Notes: generated from the sequence alone by a model not told the origin. A stretch of 64,000 bases of DNA from Andrena cerasifolii (GCF_050908995.1 NC_135132.1:9481001-9545000); one strand, 5' to 3'; counted from the first letter of the stretch, positions 49,655-61,440 are shown. Made by a program: numbers and translations.

Positions 49655-50359
49655 CTAAATTTGCAAGACCATGACAGAAACTATATTATGTGGAGGAGTG
49701 TCCGCAAAAATAGCTCGACCTTCGGTGTCTTTATATTTCAAGAGGTCCACATCCATGACACTTTTCAAGCCAAGTTTCTCTGCTGCCTTCTTAGAGTATA
49801 CAGAAGTGTACACCCCAAATATGAACCCAACATCTTTAAGAGTATTCCTCACAAACGCTATTCCTTCATCCATCAATCTCGTTGACAGACCCATCCTGCG
49901 ATAATTCCTGTCGACCGCGACTGCGTAGAACTCCGCAGCAGCTTTAGAATCAGGAAACCTTCCGTACAAGTCAGCTTCCTCGCTGATCTCCGACAAATAA
50001 TCAAAGTACTGTTTCATTAATCTCGTCGTGGGCGGGTTCTTGCTAAACGCCGCGGAAACTCTGTCCGTGTTATCAAACTTTGTACTCTTGCTGACTATCA
50101 TCAGGTTCGCCCCTATTATTCTCTTGGAGGAATTTTCTACAGCTATCAGGCAAGGCGAGAACGCGAATATCGCCCTTACCAACCTCTCGTGGTCTATCCT
50201 CATCGATTCCGCCTCCTCTTTACTCAGAGAGCTCTTACCTCGCAAGCTCTTTAGCATGGTTTCTTCCTTATCGAAGCTTTCGTGCAGGAACGATAGTATT
50301 TCAGCTAAGTGAGCTTCTTCTGCCCATAGAATGCGGTACGAATCCGTACACGATGCCAT
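49655..50359 (-). CDS. GNAT N-acetyltransferase, arylalkylamine NAT-like (copy 3, single exon)
   Basis: An uninterrupted 234-codon frame from ATG 50359 to the stop at 49655. It has the insect aaNAT-like layout: N-terminal alpha/beta part with Phe-Leu-His-Glu-Ser-Phe (residues 24-29), a central Phe-Tyr-Ala-Val-Ala-Val-Asp strand (144-150), the acetyl-CoA loop Arg154-Arg-Met-Gly157-Leu-Ser159, and Tyr-Ser-Lys-Lys-Ala-Ala-Glu-Lys-Leu-Gly-Leu near residues 187-198. The last position of the loop is Ser, where Gly or Ala is commoner, a change seen in other aaNAT-like enzymes. No intron is required, unlike the other two copies, and its sequence is clearly more distant from them than they are from each other. 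Acts on an amine substrate that I cannot name. Confidence 0.9.
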   Translation of the reverse strand: MASCTDSYRILWAEEAHLAEILSFLHESFDKEETMLKSLRGKSSLSKEEAESMRIDHERLVRAIFAFSPCLIAVENSSKRIIGANLMIVSKSTKFDNTDRVSAAFSKNPPTTRLMKQYFDYLSEISEEADLYGRFPDSKAAAEFYAVAVDRNYRRMGLSTRLMDEGIAFVRNTLKDVGFIFGVYTSVYSKKAAEKLGLKSVMDVDLLKYKDTEGRAIFADTPPHNIVSVMVLQI

Positions 50360-51480
50360 TTTTAAATTATCTTTTTATCTGACTAGCCCAGTTAGCAGTT
50401 CTGTGTGCAATAAGACAGAAATCTACTTTGCTGGCTCCTTTGATCTTTATGGTGCTTTAGATAAATGAGGCGTTACTTTAGATAAGATTAAATCACAGTT
50501 TGTTCTCTTGCAATTCATCTCGCGTCACGATTGGTTACTTTACATATTGACATGTGTATCTGTTCGTGCAGACTTCTTCTATCACAAGTTACATCACTGT
50601 GGCACGTTCGATAGACACCGTACTACTCTGCTGTATTCTAGGAGTCCAGCTGAAGTGCTGGGACCTGCGATTGGTCTATCTGCTAATCGTATACGGCGGC
50701 GGTGCGTTCATGGGTGGCTCGGTATCTTCATCTATTGAAGAGTGTGCTTAAATTAGAGTTTCAGCAATTTTTGTATACTAGTAATATTGATCTTATGCTG
50801 GTTCGGTGTCCGTGGAACCCAAAAGGGTTCTGCTCGCGAATCGTGCGAAGTTGATTGAACAAGACAATTTGTAACGAATAACTTTGAACGAACTAAAGAT
50901 TATTGAACTGAACTGAATTTAATTATTGAATATTAACCAGAACTATTAAGAAATGAACAAAGATATTTAAAGATTGATCAAAGGTTGGGCTTTATTATAA
51001 CACGTCTGTGCTTTTACAACGTCGATGATGAATTGCGAGGCGAAGAAACAGGCTTCTTCGTACGTTCGTTCCTCTTTTTAAAATTAATACATTGTTTTCG
51101 AGCGATAAGGAAGGAGGCGAAGACAAATTTCAAATGTAATAAACTTCGTCCTTAACTCTTTAAAGTTCGAACTTCGCGCTCCAAGAGCTTGCGCTAAACG
51201 CCGCTAGAGCGAGAATCGCAACACCGGCTCAACATGGCTGAAACCGTCGATTTTCCTTCCGTCTTTTGCTTCAACCCCCGCATCCATGGACCATCCTTGG
51301 AAAAACATTTCTCAGTGCTTTTCCAAAGGCTCACCAGGTGGCCACATAATTTCGCGGTCGACGATTCAAACCAGCCTTCGAATCTCGTCCAGCACCGATA
51401 GACCTCCAGCGTTTCCACTCAATATCCTCCCCCGTCAACATACAACTTACCATACCTCTCCATCATAAATCTCTGCCAAC
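50360..51480. other. Intergenic region between the GNAT cluster and Alh
   Basis: Divergent spacing between a minus-strand gene and a plus-strand gene. Short frames at 50508-50751 have no recognisable feature. Confidence 0.4.
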
Positions 51481-51489
51481 CCCCTTGAT

Positions 51490-52000
51490 GCATACACGCA
51501 ACTGATTCCGACCCGAAAAGCCGGGCGCGAAGCCGCTCTGTCGCGGCGACATGTTAGGGGTTAGTTTCGCAGCCGCGTTTACGAACACGCTCGTCTGGTT
51601 TCGCGGCAGTGCGCGCGGCTGCGCGTGCGCAGCTCCGCCGCGACAACAAAAAATAAGATGGCCGACCAGCGAAACAAATAGAGCGCCCGTTGTAAATAAC
51701 AAACGTTGAGAAGCAGGTCCCGCGGACGAATCAGCCAGGGATAGCGGACGGTGGACCGGCGCCAGGCGCGTTCGCCCCCGGTGCCGACGGTTTGTGCCCC
51801 CGGTTGCCCGCGGAGGAGCGAGGGACCCGCGTGCCCGCGACACTCGGTCCCCCCCCCGTTGAATGCGTCACACGCGTGCACGAGTGAACGTGGAGCGCGG
51901 CCAGGGAGCGAGGAACGTGGACGAACGTCGCCAGGATGCAATTGCGGGAGCGGGGCTGCCACGCGCCACGTCTTCACCACAGGCTCGCCTAGCTCCTCAT
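51490..52000 (+). promoter_or_regulatory. Alh: C+G-rich promoter region and 5' UTR of Alh
   Basis: About 500 bp packed with CG dinucleotides immediately upstream of the first recognised Alh coding exon. It contains AAGATGGCCGACC (51656-51668), which includes an AAnATGGC core as bound by YY1/Pho-type factors. Several start codons here open only short or GC-driven frames. An in-frame TAG lies 33 bp upstream of the chosen ATG. Confidence 0.5.
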
Positions 52001-52035
52001 GCTAGTCTTGTCTTCCGAACTGCCTGGAGCACAGC

Positions 52036-55000
52036 ATGAAGGAGATGCTCGGAGGGTGCTGCGTGTGTTCTGACGAGAGGGGCTGGACTGAGAACCCGCT
52101 GGTGTACTGCGATGGCCAGGGCTGCACCGTTGCTGTACACCAAGGTTCGTTCTTGCAATAGCATCGCGACGGCTCTGCGCGCCGCGCGCCAGAGCACTGC
52201 GAGGCACGGTAGTATATGCGAATCATTTTGCAGCTTGCTACGGCATCGTTACAGTACCGACGGGCCCTTGGTACTGCAGGAAGTGCGAGTCGCAGGAGCG
52301 GAGCGCCCGTGTGGTGAGTTCGGGGAGGGATCATCGGTGTGTAGATGTTTACGACGCCTGTTCGTCTTATTCTAGATGTTATGTTTAGTATCGTAATATC
52401 TACACGCCCCTGCGTCGCTCGTTAGAGCTGAGAACGCGGATGGTTCTCGGGGTGGATTCTTTATGAATGCGTTTTCTGCTCATGCTTGGCAGCGCTGCGA
52501 GCTGTGCCCGAGCCGGGATGGAGCGCTTAAGAGAACAGATCAGGCTGGATGGGCACACGTCGTTTGCGCTCTCTACATACCGGAGGTTCGATTCGGTAAC
52601 GTGACAACAATGGAGCCGATTATTTTGCAGCTCATACCATCCGAGAGGTTCAGCAAAGTAAGGACGACGATGATCGTACGGTAGTCTCTTAAGTCGCGTA
52701 TTCATCTCTGTGTTTGTCCCGAATGTGCATTCCGCGCGCACCGATTTTTTGCTCGTTCGGTGTTCGGCGCGTGTTCGGGCCGATCCGCTTGCTGGCGGTC
52801 CATTAAAGCGTGCATTCGGGTCCAAACAATACCATGAAATGGACGCCGGAAATTTCACTCAATCCCGAACGCGCGCTGAGCTCCGAACGAGCAAAAAATC
52901 GGTGCGCGCCGAATGCACAGGTGAATACGCGGCTTTAAGTAGGGCTGGAACTATTTGTCGAATTTTTCAACTTCAGTTGCTCAATTATTTGACGAATATA
53001 ATCCGAATATCCAAGTATCCAAGTACTATTTGAATATTTAAGTATTCGAAGTTTCTTCGTAGCATTCGAATACTTGTAAAATATACGAATAGTTCCAGTT
53101 CGACTCTTAAGGCGTACAATGTTCTCGATAGATGCTTGAAATGTGTGGGAATATGACTGTTTTAGTCGTGTTATATCTGCGAGGAGCAGGGAAGAGGCAG
53201 CAGAGCAAACGTGGGAGCCTGCATGCAGTGCAACAAGACCGGCTGCAGGCAGCAATTTCATGTGACCTGCGCTCAGGCTCTTGGCTTGCTCTGCGAGGAG
53301 GCTGGCAACTATCTGGACAACGTTAAATACTGCGGATACTGCCAGCATCACTACTCGAAACTGGTTAGTCCTAAAGCCTGCCATTGAACCGACGCAAGTA
53401 TCATTAATCCATCCCGAAGACTTGATTAACAATGCCTCCCCCCCTGTTCTTTCTACAGAAAAAGGGTGGTAACGTTAAAACTATACCACCCTACAAGCCA
53501 ATACCTGCCGACAACGGCTCGTCAGACTCGTCTCCTGAAAAGGAAGCAGAGACCCCGATAAAGTCTTCGTCAAGCGGTAAACGAAAGAGTTCAAGTTCCA
53601 AATCCACTACCAATTCTAAAAACAAATCCAATACTAGTCCAAGCCTAGAGCTAAATGGCGTCGCTGACGACAAAAGCGGCAGCGGCCGTAACACACCCAA
53701 AGAGAACACCACCAATCCCAGTAAATTCACCACTTCCAACTTCGTAGAGACGATCGTCACCCAATCGGAGAGTGTGTTCGGGCACGACGGCAGCACGTCC
53801 ACCGCCGCGGTGGCGACGATTAAATCGGGATCGGGCGCGAGCGCGGGCCACAAAAACAGTGGGCAAACGAAATCGAACTCGTCGACGTCCAGCAAGGCGT
53901 CTAGCCACAGTAAAAAGAGAAAGACGGGGGCACGGACGCCGACGGTGATAGGGAACGAGAACTCGAACCAGTCGGTCAGCTCTGAAGCCAGCGGCTCCGT
54001 GGTGGTGGCGGTCAGCTCCGTTGTGCAGCAAGCAGTTTCAAGCAACAACGTGCAGACCACCATAACGGAGGCCACTAGCTTGAGCACGACCACTGAGCCG
54101 GAGAAGTCGAAGAAGGTGAGAAGATTCTTATAGTTTCACGTGCTGCAACTTTCTCGATTCTCCATCTAGCCGCCCTTTTCAACTAGGGAATCGCCAGTAG
54201 CCCTGGAATAATTCTATGCACTCTTAGAGTCACGTCTCTGGTTCTCTGAGCTTTCAAGCGCGATGGTACTTAATTTTCTAAGTGGAGAATGATGATCAGT
54301 ACTTTAATTCTCTAAGCGCGAAGTAACGATCGGTAATCGATGTTCCAGGCGCGAAGTTAGAGTGATCGTATATTTCTGTGTTTTAGTTGAAAGTTGAGAG
54401 CCCCATTCAGTCGTCTAGCACTCCGGTCACCACAGAGGTGACCACCACGCCTGTGATAATGGCGGTGACGCAGCCCCAGTCGTCGCTCGTCACACAATCG
54501 CCGACGACTACGTCCAACAGCATAGTGGTGTCTGTTCCTCTCACGGCAACCTCGCTGCCCGGCGCGGTGCAGAGTGTGGTGACGAGTGCTCCGACGCTGT
54601 ACCAGCAACTGCAGCAGAGTATCATTACCACTGCAGCCACCGCAGAGCCGAGGACGAGCGCTATGCCGAGCTCCGAGAGGTTCGAGACGGAGGAAGGTCC
54701 TGCTAAAAGGTCTCGGTAAGCAGGACGATAAAAATATATATTGTATACTGTGCAAATTCTAGTTTAATAAAACGGGGCCATATATACGACGCGTAAAATC
54801 TAGTATTAAATAGGACTGGGAGTATTCGAATAATTTAATATTGGAATGCTACGAATAAACTTCGAAGATTTGAGTATTCGAATGCCACGAATAAACTTCG
54901 AATATTTGAGTATTCGAATGTTATTACTCGAATATTTAAGTATTCGAATACTATTCTGGTGTATTCGAATACTTAAATATTCGAATACTTAAATATTCAA

Positions 55001-58000
55001 ATAGTATTCGAGTACTTAAATATTCGAATAGTATTCGAGTACTTAAATATTCGAATAGTATTCAAATACCGAAAAATTCGACAAATAGTCCCAGCCCTAG
55101 TATTAAACAGACGTTTCAAGTTCTTTTGATACGCTTGAAAGCTGGCGCGGTTGGCGCGCTCGATTTGAAATGCGCGCCGAGGCTGGAGACATCAAAATGG
55201 CCGACCGGTTGGATAAACAAGCCACTGTGCACCTAACCTCTTCGCGCGTACCGTAAAAATCGTTGGGATAGAAAAGTTTTGTAGTCTAGAGATTTGGCGT
55301 ACTGTGATAAATGTTGCGTAGCAAAAATGCGATTGCGCTCGTTGAAAATAGTGGAGGGCATCGTTGCGATTGAAAAGTACTCGCAGTATCGGGGCAGGTG
55401 AACGGGAGAAGTTAATTCCGAGGAGTTTGAAAAAATCTTATTTTTCTACGGCGTAAATTTTAAGGAATCCTCAGCCCCGCGAAACTTCGCAGACGGTTGG
55501 GCCACTTGGCGTTCTCTCATTTCTCTAGCTTCAGGGACACTTTGAGGTTATGTTTGTTTTTTCTACCTCAAGGGGCCTCAAGGGCAACGAACGAAGAAAG
55601 GGAGTAACGTGACATTTTAAATGGCAATCAGCAACGGTCCGTTTACTTTGCATTCTCTATAGTTTCACGAAATCTCACATAACCTGTAACCATTATCATG
55701 GTTCCCTAATTAATTACATAAACTTCAGTAATCTCTTGTTGTTTGAAAATAAGAGAGAACCAAAGTGAGAATACACGCGTGAATATATGTTGTTGCTTTC
55801 TCAGCTCTCAGTCGTCAGATAAACAAGAGAAGTCCCGCAAGCCGAAACGTGGGTCGTCAAACAGTCAACCAGCACTGCCACAAGCTCAACCGCAAGTGCA
55901 ATCACAGCCGCATCAGCAGCACCAACACCAGCAGCCGCAACAACCTCCGCCAACAGCCTCCTCCGTCGTAACATCAGTTTCCAGCAGCGCGGTAGTGACG
56001 ACATCCAAACGAGGAGGGGGCAGAAATAACCACCAAACTCCCCCACCTGCTGTGACCGTGACGCCTGTACCATCTATTATCCAAGGCCCTACGTTAAACG
56101 CGGGTCACTTCAGTAGCATTAGCGTCAGCACCGTTAACACGATGGGCCCCACCGTCAAAGAGTCCCCGCCCAGCAGTCCCGGTTCCGAGAGTATGAGCAG
56201 TAGCGGGCCGGGCAGGCGGAAGAGGAAAAGTGCCAGCGCGGCTTCTACGACCCCTACACCCTCCGCGTCCAGCACTCCGACGCTTACGAACACTAAAGAG
56301 GAGAAAGACGTGAAGCTGTAAGAATCAGAACTAGAGTAACGCAATTTTCTGCCGGATATATGTTAATTCAACGTATCTAATAGGTTCCAGAACGGAGTTA
56401 GCGCGCCGCATATGCTAGGAAATCAATTGAACCCGACCTCGACAATGGCGCAGAAGATGTCCGACACCCTCTCGCAAGAATTGGAGGCGCATTCTATTTT
56501 CACGGAAGCGAGTAATTCTACAACGAACCTGGTCGGTCCGCAGCTGCACAGTCGAGTGATCGCGTCTGTATGTGTAACTAAAATGCTGCTTTTTGGGAAT
56601 TGGAGACCAGCTGCTCGGAGTTTCCCCTGTTTTAATCATCGTCTATTGTTTTACAAGCAGATACGATCGAATCAAATAGGCGTGCCACCCACGTCGTTCT
56701 CGTCGGTGTTCAACGCTACCAGCAACGCGAACATCAATGCTAATACCAGCGCCAGTGCTGCTGCTAGCGCGGCTAACACTGGTGCGCTGGGAGGCGGCGC
56801 GATACCGCAGACGCTGGATCAACTTCTCGAGAGGCAGTGGGAGCAAGGGAGCCAGTTCCTGATGGAGCAGGCCCAGCACTTTGACAGTGAGTGTACGGCA
56901 AGGAAAAACATGCTTTCAGTCGCATGGGTTTGGGGAAATTAGGGATCTCTCTTCTGTCCTTCGGTCTGTTTGCATGAACTCGTTTCGTAGCGTGCGAAAC
57001 ATATTGCTTCCTGGCTCGTTAGGTTTGGTAACCGTTGTATTTGTTCGGAGATGAAGATTAATCGTGGAATCCTCTTTACAGTCGCTTCCCTGCTGTCGTG
57101 TCTTCACCAGTTAAGAGCGGAGAATCTTAGGTTAGAGGAACATGTAAATAGTCTTTTACAAAGGAGGGATCATTTGTTGGCTGTGAATGCTAGACTCGCT
57201 ATTCCGCTGACTAGTCAGCCGAGTGCGCACCCAAGTAAGTGTCCTCTTTTATTCCAGTTTCGAATGGGGCTGGGACTATTTGTCGAATTTCTCGGTATTC
57301 GAATACTTCAGTTGCTCAATTATTTGGCAAATATAATTCGAATATCCAAGTATGCAAATACTATTTGAATATCCAAGTATCCAAATACTATTCGAATATT
57401 GAAGTATTCGATTACTTTTTGAATATTTAAGTATTGAAATACACCAGAATAGTATTCGAATACTCAAATAATCGAAGTGTATTCATAGCATTCGAATATT
57501 AAATTATTCGAATAGTCCCAAACCTAGTTTCGAATAGGGATTGCAAATTTACCGACTTTTTAATTACCGCGCTACTATTATATGCGCTACATTGTTTTCT
57601 CGCGATTTACCGGTATTGCAATCCCTAGTTTCGAAGCGAGTATGGTTCGATGTTACGTTATTGCCAAATTGCAGCAAACAACATCCACCCGTCTGTCAAT
57701 CCGGCTCACCCCAACGTTCCACACCCAGACGTCCCTCCAGGAGCTGCGGCTCCAGTCCCAAGAGTGAACCGTGAGTCCAGGGTGAACAACACGTACATGC
57801 CGCACTCCAGTTCGAGTAATCATTCGACAACTTTGGAGAATGGTTTACCTCCGGACCCTTCTCCGCCAGCTGCAGCGTCTCTTTCTCAGTATCAGCATAG
57901 GACGTCTCTGGTTGCACCGCAGCCCAGTCCAACGATCAGGTAAAGTATCTGCCTTCCAAGTACAGTCGAACCTCGATAATTCGAATCTCAAGGGAAGGGA

Positions 58001-58809
58001 TTTTTTTTTCGAATTATATAGGTGAAAATTCAAATTTAATTTGTCACCTATATGGTATCTCTCTGCCCTATTATCGAGGTTCGATTGTACCGACAACTAT
58101 GTACCTGCAACGTTTAATCTCTGTTTCTATCTTCGCGAACAGACACAGCCCTGCTGGGAGCGCGTACCACCAAGGCCAGCCAAGTAACATAGTGTCTCCC
58201 GCGCCTGCCAGCAACGCAGGAGTGGTGAGGAACTCCTCTGTCACACCAGATCCTCTGCGTGGAGTACCAAGGTGAAATATCGATACGCTTTCCCTACATT
58301 TCTCTTTTTTACTGACTTAAAAAAGAAAGAGTTTGTCCGCGAATTTCTCCGTAACTACTGAACTGATTTTCGCGAAACAAGAATTAAAAAAAAATTAAAA
58401 CCGACTTCAGAAAAATAAAAATGCACTAAAAAATGAGATGTTTTTTCCTTGTTTAATCTATGACTCTCAATTTTTAAGTCTGCGCCAGATTTACACAGTG
58501 CTTAAATTAAATAAGGAAAAAACTTATTTTTCACTTTTCAGTGCATTTTTATTTTTTTGAAGTCTGTTTTAATTTTTTCTCGATATCACTCTCTCCTATG
58601 GTTTTATACGCTGTTTAACCGCGCGATTAGATTTAGAGGGAGTTTGTCGCACTTTCAGGTCAGTGCCACAGTCATCGAGCAGTTACATGCCCTCGATGTA
58701 CCAACCCACTATGTCCAGTCTCGCGAGCAACCAAGTAGGTAACGTTCACAACCTTCATTCACACGGACCCTCTCCACCCAGCCACGGGCCACCTGGGAAA
58801 CCCAGCTGA
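52036..58809 (+). CDS. Alh: AF10/AF17 homologue Alhambra, PHD-finger chromatin protein (13 exons)
   Basis: Exons 52036-52144, 52234-52313, 52493-52657, 53166-53363, 53459-54115, 54387-54715, 55805-56317, 56384-56567, 56661-56886, 57082-57234, 57675-57939, 58143-58271 and 58659-58809 join in frame into 1052 residues, about the length of human AF10. Residues 8-54 form a PHD finger with all eight C4-H-C3 ligands (C8, C11, C25, C30, H35, C38, C51, C54); 65-184 hold the zinc knuckle and extended PHD finger, together the PZP module that in AF10 reads the H3 tail around unmodified K27. A long Ser/Thr-rich middle has basic nuclear-localisation-like patches and a Gln/His-rich run. Residues about 822-860 are the octapeptide-motif/leucine-zipper helix that in AF10 binds the H3K79 methyltransferase DOT1L. 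All introns are GT-AG. Exon 9 has a tandem acceptor (AAG/CAG), allowing one extra Gln. The start matches the Met-Lys-Glu-Met of AF10, whose vertebrate form has a short extension before it, so an upstream coding exon is possible. Nuclear. Confidence 0.95.
52940..53103 (+). mobile_element. hAT-type MITE in Alh intron 3 (copy 4)
   Basis: Starts TAGGGCTGGAACTATTTGTC and ends AATAGTTCCAGTTCGA, with flanks GCTTTAAG (52932-52939) and CTCTTAAG (53104-53111), an imperfect 8-bp duplication. At 164 bp it is the shortest copy and has hardly any tandem expansion, so it is the best guide to the ancestral sequence of the family. Its right end is about 60 bp from the exon 4 acceptor. Confidence 0.8.
54811..55099 (-). 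mobile_element. hAT-type MITE in Alh intron 6 (copy 5)
   Basis: Ends TAGGACTGGGAGTATTCG and AATAGTCCCAGCCCTA; exact 8-bp target duplication GTATTAAA at 54803-54810 and 55100-55107. Inverted relative to the copies at 52940 and 57265. The interior has a few units of GAATAGTATTCGAGTACTTA. Confidence 0.9.
57265..57526 (+). mobile_element. hAT-type MITE in Alh intron 10 (copy 6)
   Basis: Ends TGGGGCTGGGACTATTTGTC and AATAGTCCCAAACCTA, with exact 8-bp flanks GTTTCGAA at 57257-57264 and 57527-57534. The interior contains the family core CAGTTGCTCAATTATTTGGC and moderate ATTCGAAT expansion. The right flank is shared with a second, unrelated MITE. Confidence 0.9.
57535..57627. mobile_element. 93-bp hAT-type MITE adjoining copy 6
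   Basis: Ends TAGGGATTGCAAATTTACCG and CGGTATTGCAATCCCTA are inverted repeats. It is flanked by GTTTCGAA on both sides (57527-57534 and 57628-57635). The same 8 bp therefore occurs three times, separating two different MITEs. TAGGG ends and an 8-bp duplication indicate hAT. Confidence 0.87.
57963..58087. mobile_element. pogo/Tigger-like MITE in Alh intron 11
   Basis: Termini CAGTCGAACCTCGATAATTC and, on the other strand, CAATCGAACCTCGATAAT form inverted repeats; TA flanks each end (57961-57962 and 58088-58089). CAGT-type ends with a TA duplication and this GAACCTCGATAAT word are typical of pogo-like Tc1/mariner elements. 125 bp, no coding capacity. Confidence 0.85.
58330..58575 (+). repeat. 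Dispersed composite repeat in Alh intron 12
   Basis: A fragment of GTCCGCGAATTTCTCCGTAA is joined to a palindromic part with AAAACCGACTTCAGAAAAAT, AAAAATGCACTAAAAAATGA and a right arm containing CACTTTTCAGTGCATTTTTA. It combines the 26715-type and 27240-type repeats, as at 37015-37414. Confidence 0.75.
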
Positions 58810-61432
58810 AGATAGATGGACACAGCGTGCGCACAGAAGCGTGCTGCACCAGTTGATAGGCGTAGTAGTGATGATGGTTGATAGGTAACCGTGACGTGCT
58901 AGAACAGGGAATTCATCGCCTCATCTTCGACATTGAATCGTGCTCCTTCGCCAAATTCTCTGCCCCGCCACAATCCAATCAGTTTGCAACTTCGTAGCTT
59001 AATATTCTCGAGAATACAGAAATAAGAACTCCATTGTCAATTGAGATATTCACCGACCAGCTTCAGTCGCGCGGAAAACCGCGAACACAGTAGCACAAAG
59101 AGGCCGGGAGCACTTTTCAAATGAATTCCCCTTTTTGAATTCCTCCTTGGTCGCACGTCATGTTGGGCACGTCTGAGACAATCTCTCCATCGTCAACATC
59201 ATGATGAAAAGAAACGCAGATGTACAAATCTTAGACTGTAAGTTAATCTTATCGCGACCGAATAGCAATAATATTACGAGTAGGTGTACATTTTAACGAG
59301 AGGTGATCAGGCGTGTGGAAGTCTGGTGGTACGACAAAGCGTCTCGCCCATCATTTTTTATTTACAGAGGCATCATTTCCAAGCGTCTCATGTTTCACGA
59401 GCTGTTCATTCGTTGGGGGTCCCTTCGAAGGGTTGCGTCTTTTCATAGATCGTAAAAGAATGGGTGGTCCTGTCCCGCAGCCAGACTATGTATATTCTAA
59501 TCTTATACATAAAGCATACTACTTATATGTACAACACGAGCACTGCCTTCCACCATTAAAGGTCTCTGCGGGACAGGTCGACCCCGAAGCTCTCCAAGAT
59601 CGTTTCTGCTTTAACTCCCAATTCACGGAGCTGGTTGGACGTCGAGGCGCGACCGGCTCAGAGTCTTAACATTTTAGAGTTGTGTCCTCAAGGATCGCAG
59701 GGCGGGAGAATGGCAACTGATTTCACGGGTGAATCTGGGAAACTGATTCCGAATTGTTTAACTGAGGAGAATCTGTTTTACAAGTCCATTTGTGGAAACT
59801 GCTACTCTTTATACGCCCTGTAGCATACAGTGGGTTCATCTTTCGTTGCTAGTACCTTGTCTTTCTCGATGGCACCACCCAACACACACACACTTTACTT
59901 GAAACCTTTGTCGATCGTTGTAACCGTATGCTAGACGCATAATCAAAAGAGCAGTTTGTTAGGCGAGTGCATGTTTGAGAGTTAAGGATAGGACATTCGC
60001 TCAAGAAACCTAGGGCTATTTGTACGACGAGAAGGGAGAACTAAAATTCGGGGCAACTGTATCAGAGATGTTGGTAATAAGCGACGTTTTAAGCGGGAGG
60101 ATATTTGCAACGCGGAGAAATAAGTTTTACTCTTTTATCACTCTGTTCTTGTACTACCAATTGGGTAGAAGTTTCCGGAGGCCAGTGAATAGGAATTAAA
60201 GTAGCACTGGCCTGGGAGGGGACATCGGGAATCCGTCTTTCCGTCGAAGTAGAATCATGAAAAGTATTTTTAAAGTCAGCATGTGCGACAACGTTCCGAG
60301 CTAATCGTACGAATTAATTTTCAGTCTAATTTCACTGCCTTTCGACTAGTATTAGATTATTTAAATGGTACTAATGTCTCATTTCGTTGGAGGAGGAACG
60401 AAGCTGTTTTAGCCGTATTGTGTTCTTTATTTTAAACGCTCTTTCAAGGAAAGACGATTTGAGATGGGGCGCGCGAGCGATTGCATGGGAAACGTGAATT
60501 TCAGACGAAATTTTTTAAGCCGATCCGAGGAACTTCTAGGCGTACGTTGCGTATGATAGAGATAACTTGATAAGACGATAGTGGTAGATCACGAGGGCAC
60601 CGAATCTTCAGGATTAGCTCGTCACCACTCAGGGAGAATCGATTTTTCTGTACAAAATTCTGTCGAGCCTTCTTCGTGTACGTCGATCGCGTAAAAATTC
60701 TGCGTTAATTATTGTACAGTTTTGGATACACAGGAATGGCACCTATTTTGTAAAAGAAATAGCTATTTTGTAGTTGTACTTGAGCACCCAAAAAGTAGCT
60801 AAATTTTCTGAATTATTTATCGAAGTTATTGAAATCCAGTGTCCCTCTAAATTGCACAGCGATCAATGCAGAATTGGAGGAACCTCCACGATCGACGGCT
60901 TCGTTGAATGTTCGAAAGGCTTTGCAAAAAAGGGAGAAAAAACGTAATTAGTGATCGTTAAAGACAACAGTGCGTTTATACCAATGAAGAGTATTTTATG
61001 CATTAATCAATCTAATATCTCTGTACGTTTAAGATTATATACAGTACGAGAAAGCGTTAGAGAGAAAGAAACAAGAACAAAGCGCGTAATGAATAAGCGA
61101 AGTAACAGAGAGCAGTACGATGATATTTTTACACAGCATATCGTGCCAAATTTTTGCAATCGAATCATTGAACCTCCTCGATTTCTTAAACGACTTGACT
61201 AACGGGGAAGAAAAGTGGTAGTTGCTCGACACATTATCGTTTCGGTGGATATCTTCATGCTGCGGTAAAGAAATTACACTGATTCTCGTTCTTGTGTTCG
61301 GTTCTTCTGTTCGTACAAATAAATTATTGTGTTCCTAATCCGCTCTGTGGATATTGACTCTTTCGAAGCTTGTCGCTTGAAAATTCATTTTAATTTGACC
61401 AAAGTTCTCTAATCGAAAGGAACATTGGGTTT
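58810..61432 (+). other. Alh: Probable Alh 3' UTR
   Basis: No coding exon is seen after the Alh stop. The sequence is AT-rich with UTR-like character. The first clear AATAAA is at 61318-61323. A short frame at 59313-59669 has no recognisable features. The transcript end is not determined. Confidence 0.45.
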
Positions 61433-61440
61433 ATACGAAG

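Noticed and set aside
51463..52005. Arg-rich frames on both strands before Alh
   Set aside because: Explained by the C+G-rich promoter composition; no domain and no frame continuity with exon 1.
53491..54755. Long minus-strand frames opposite Alh exons 5 and 6
   Set aside because: Shadows of the Ser/Thr-rich Alh coding sequence; the plus-strand exons join in frame with good splice sites.
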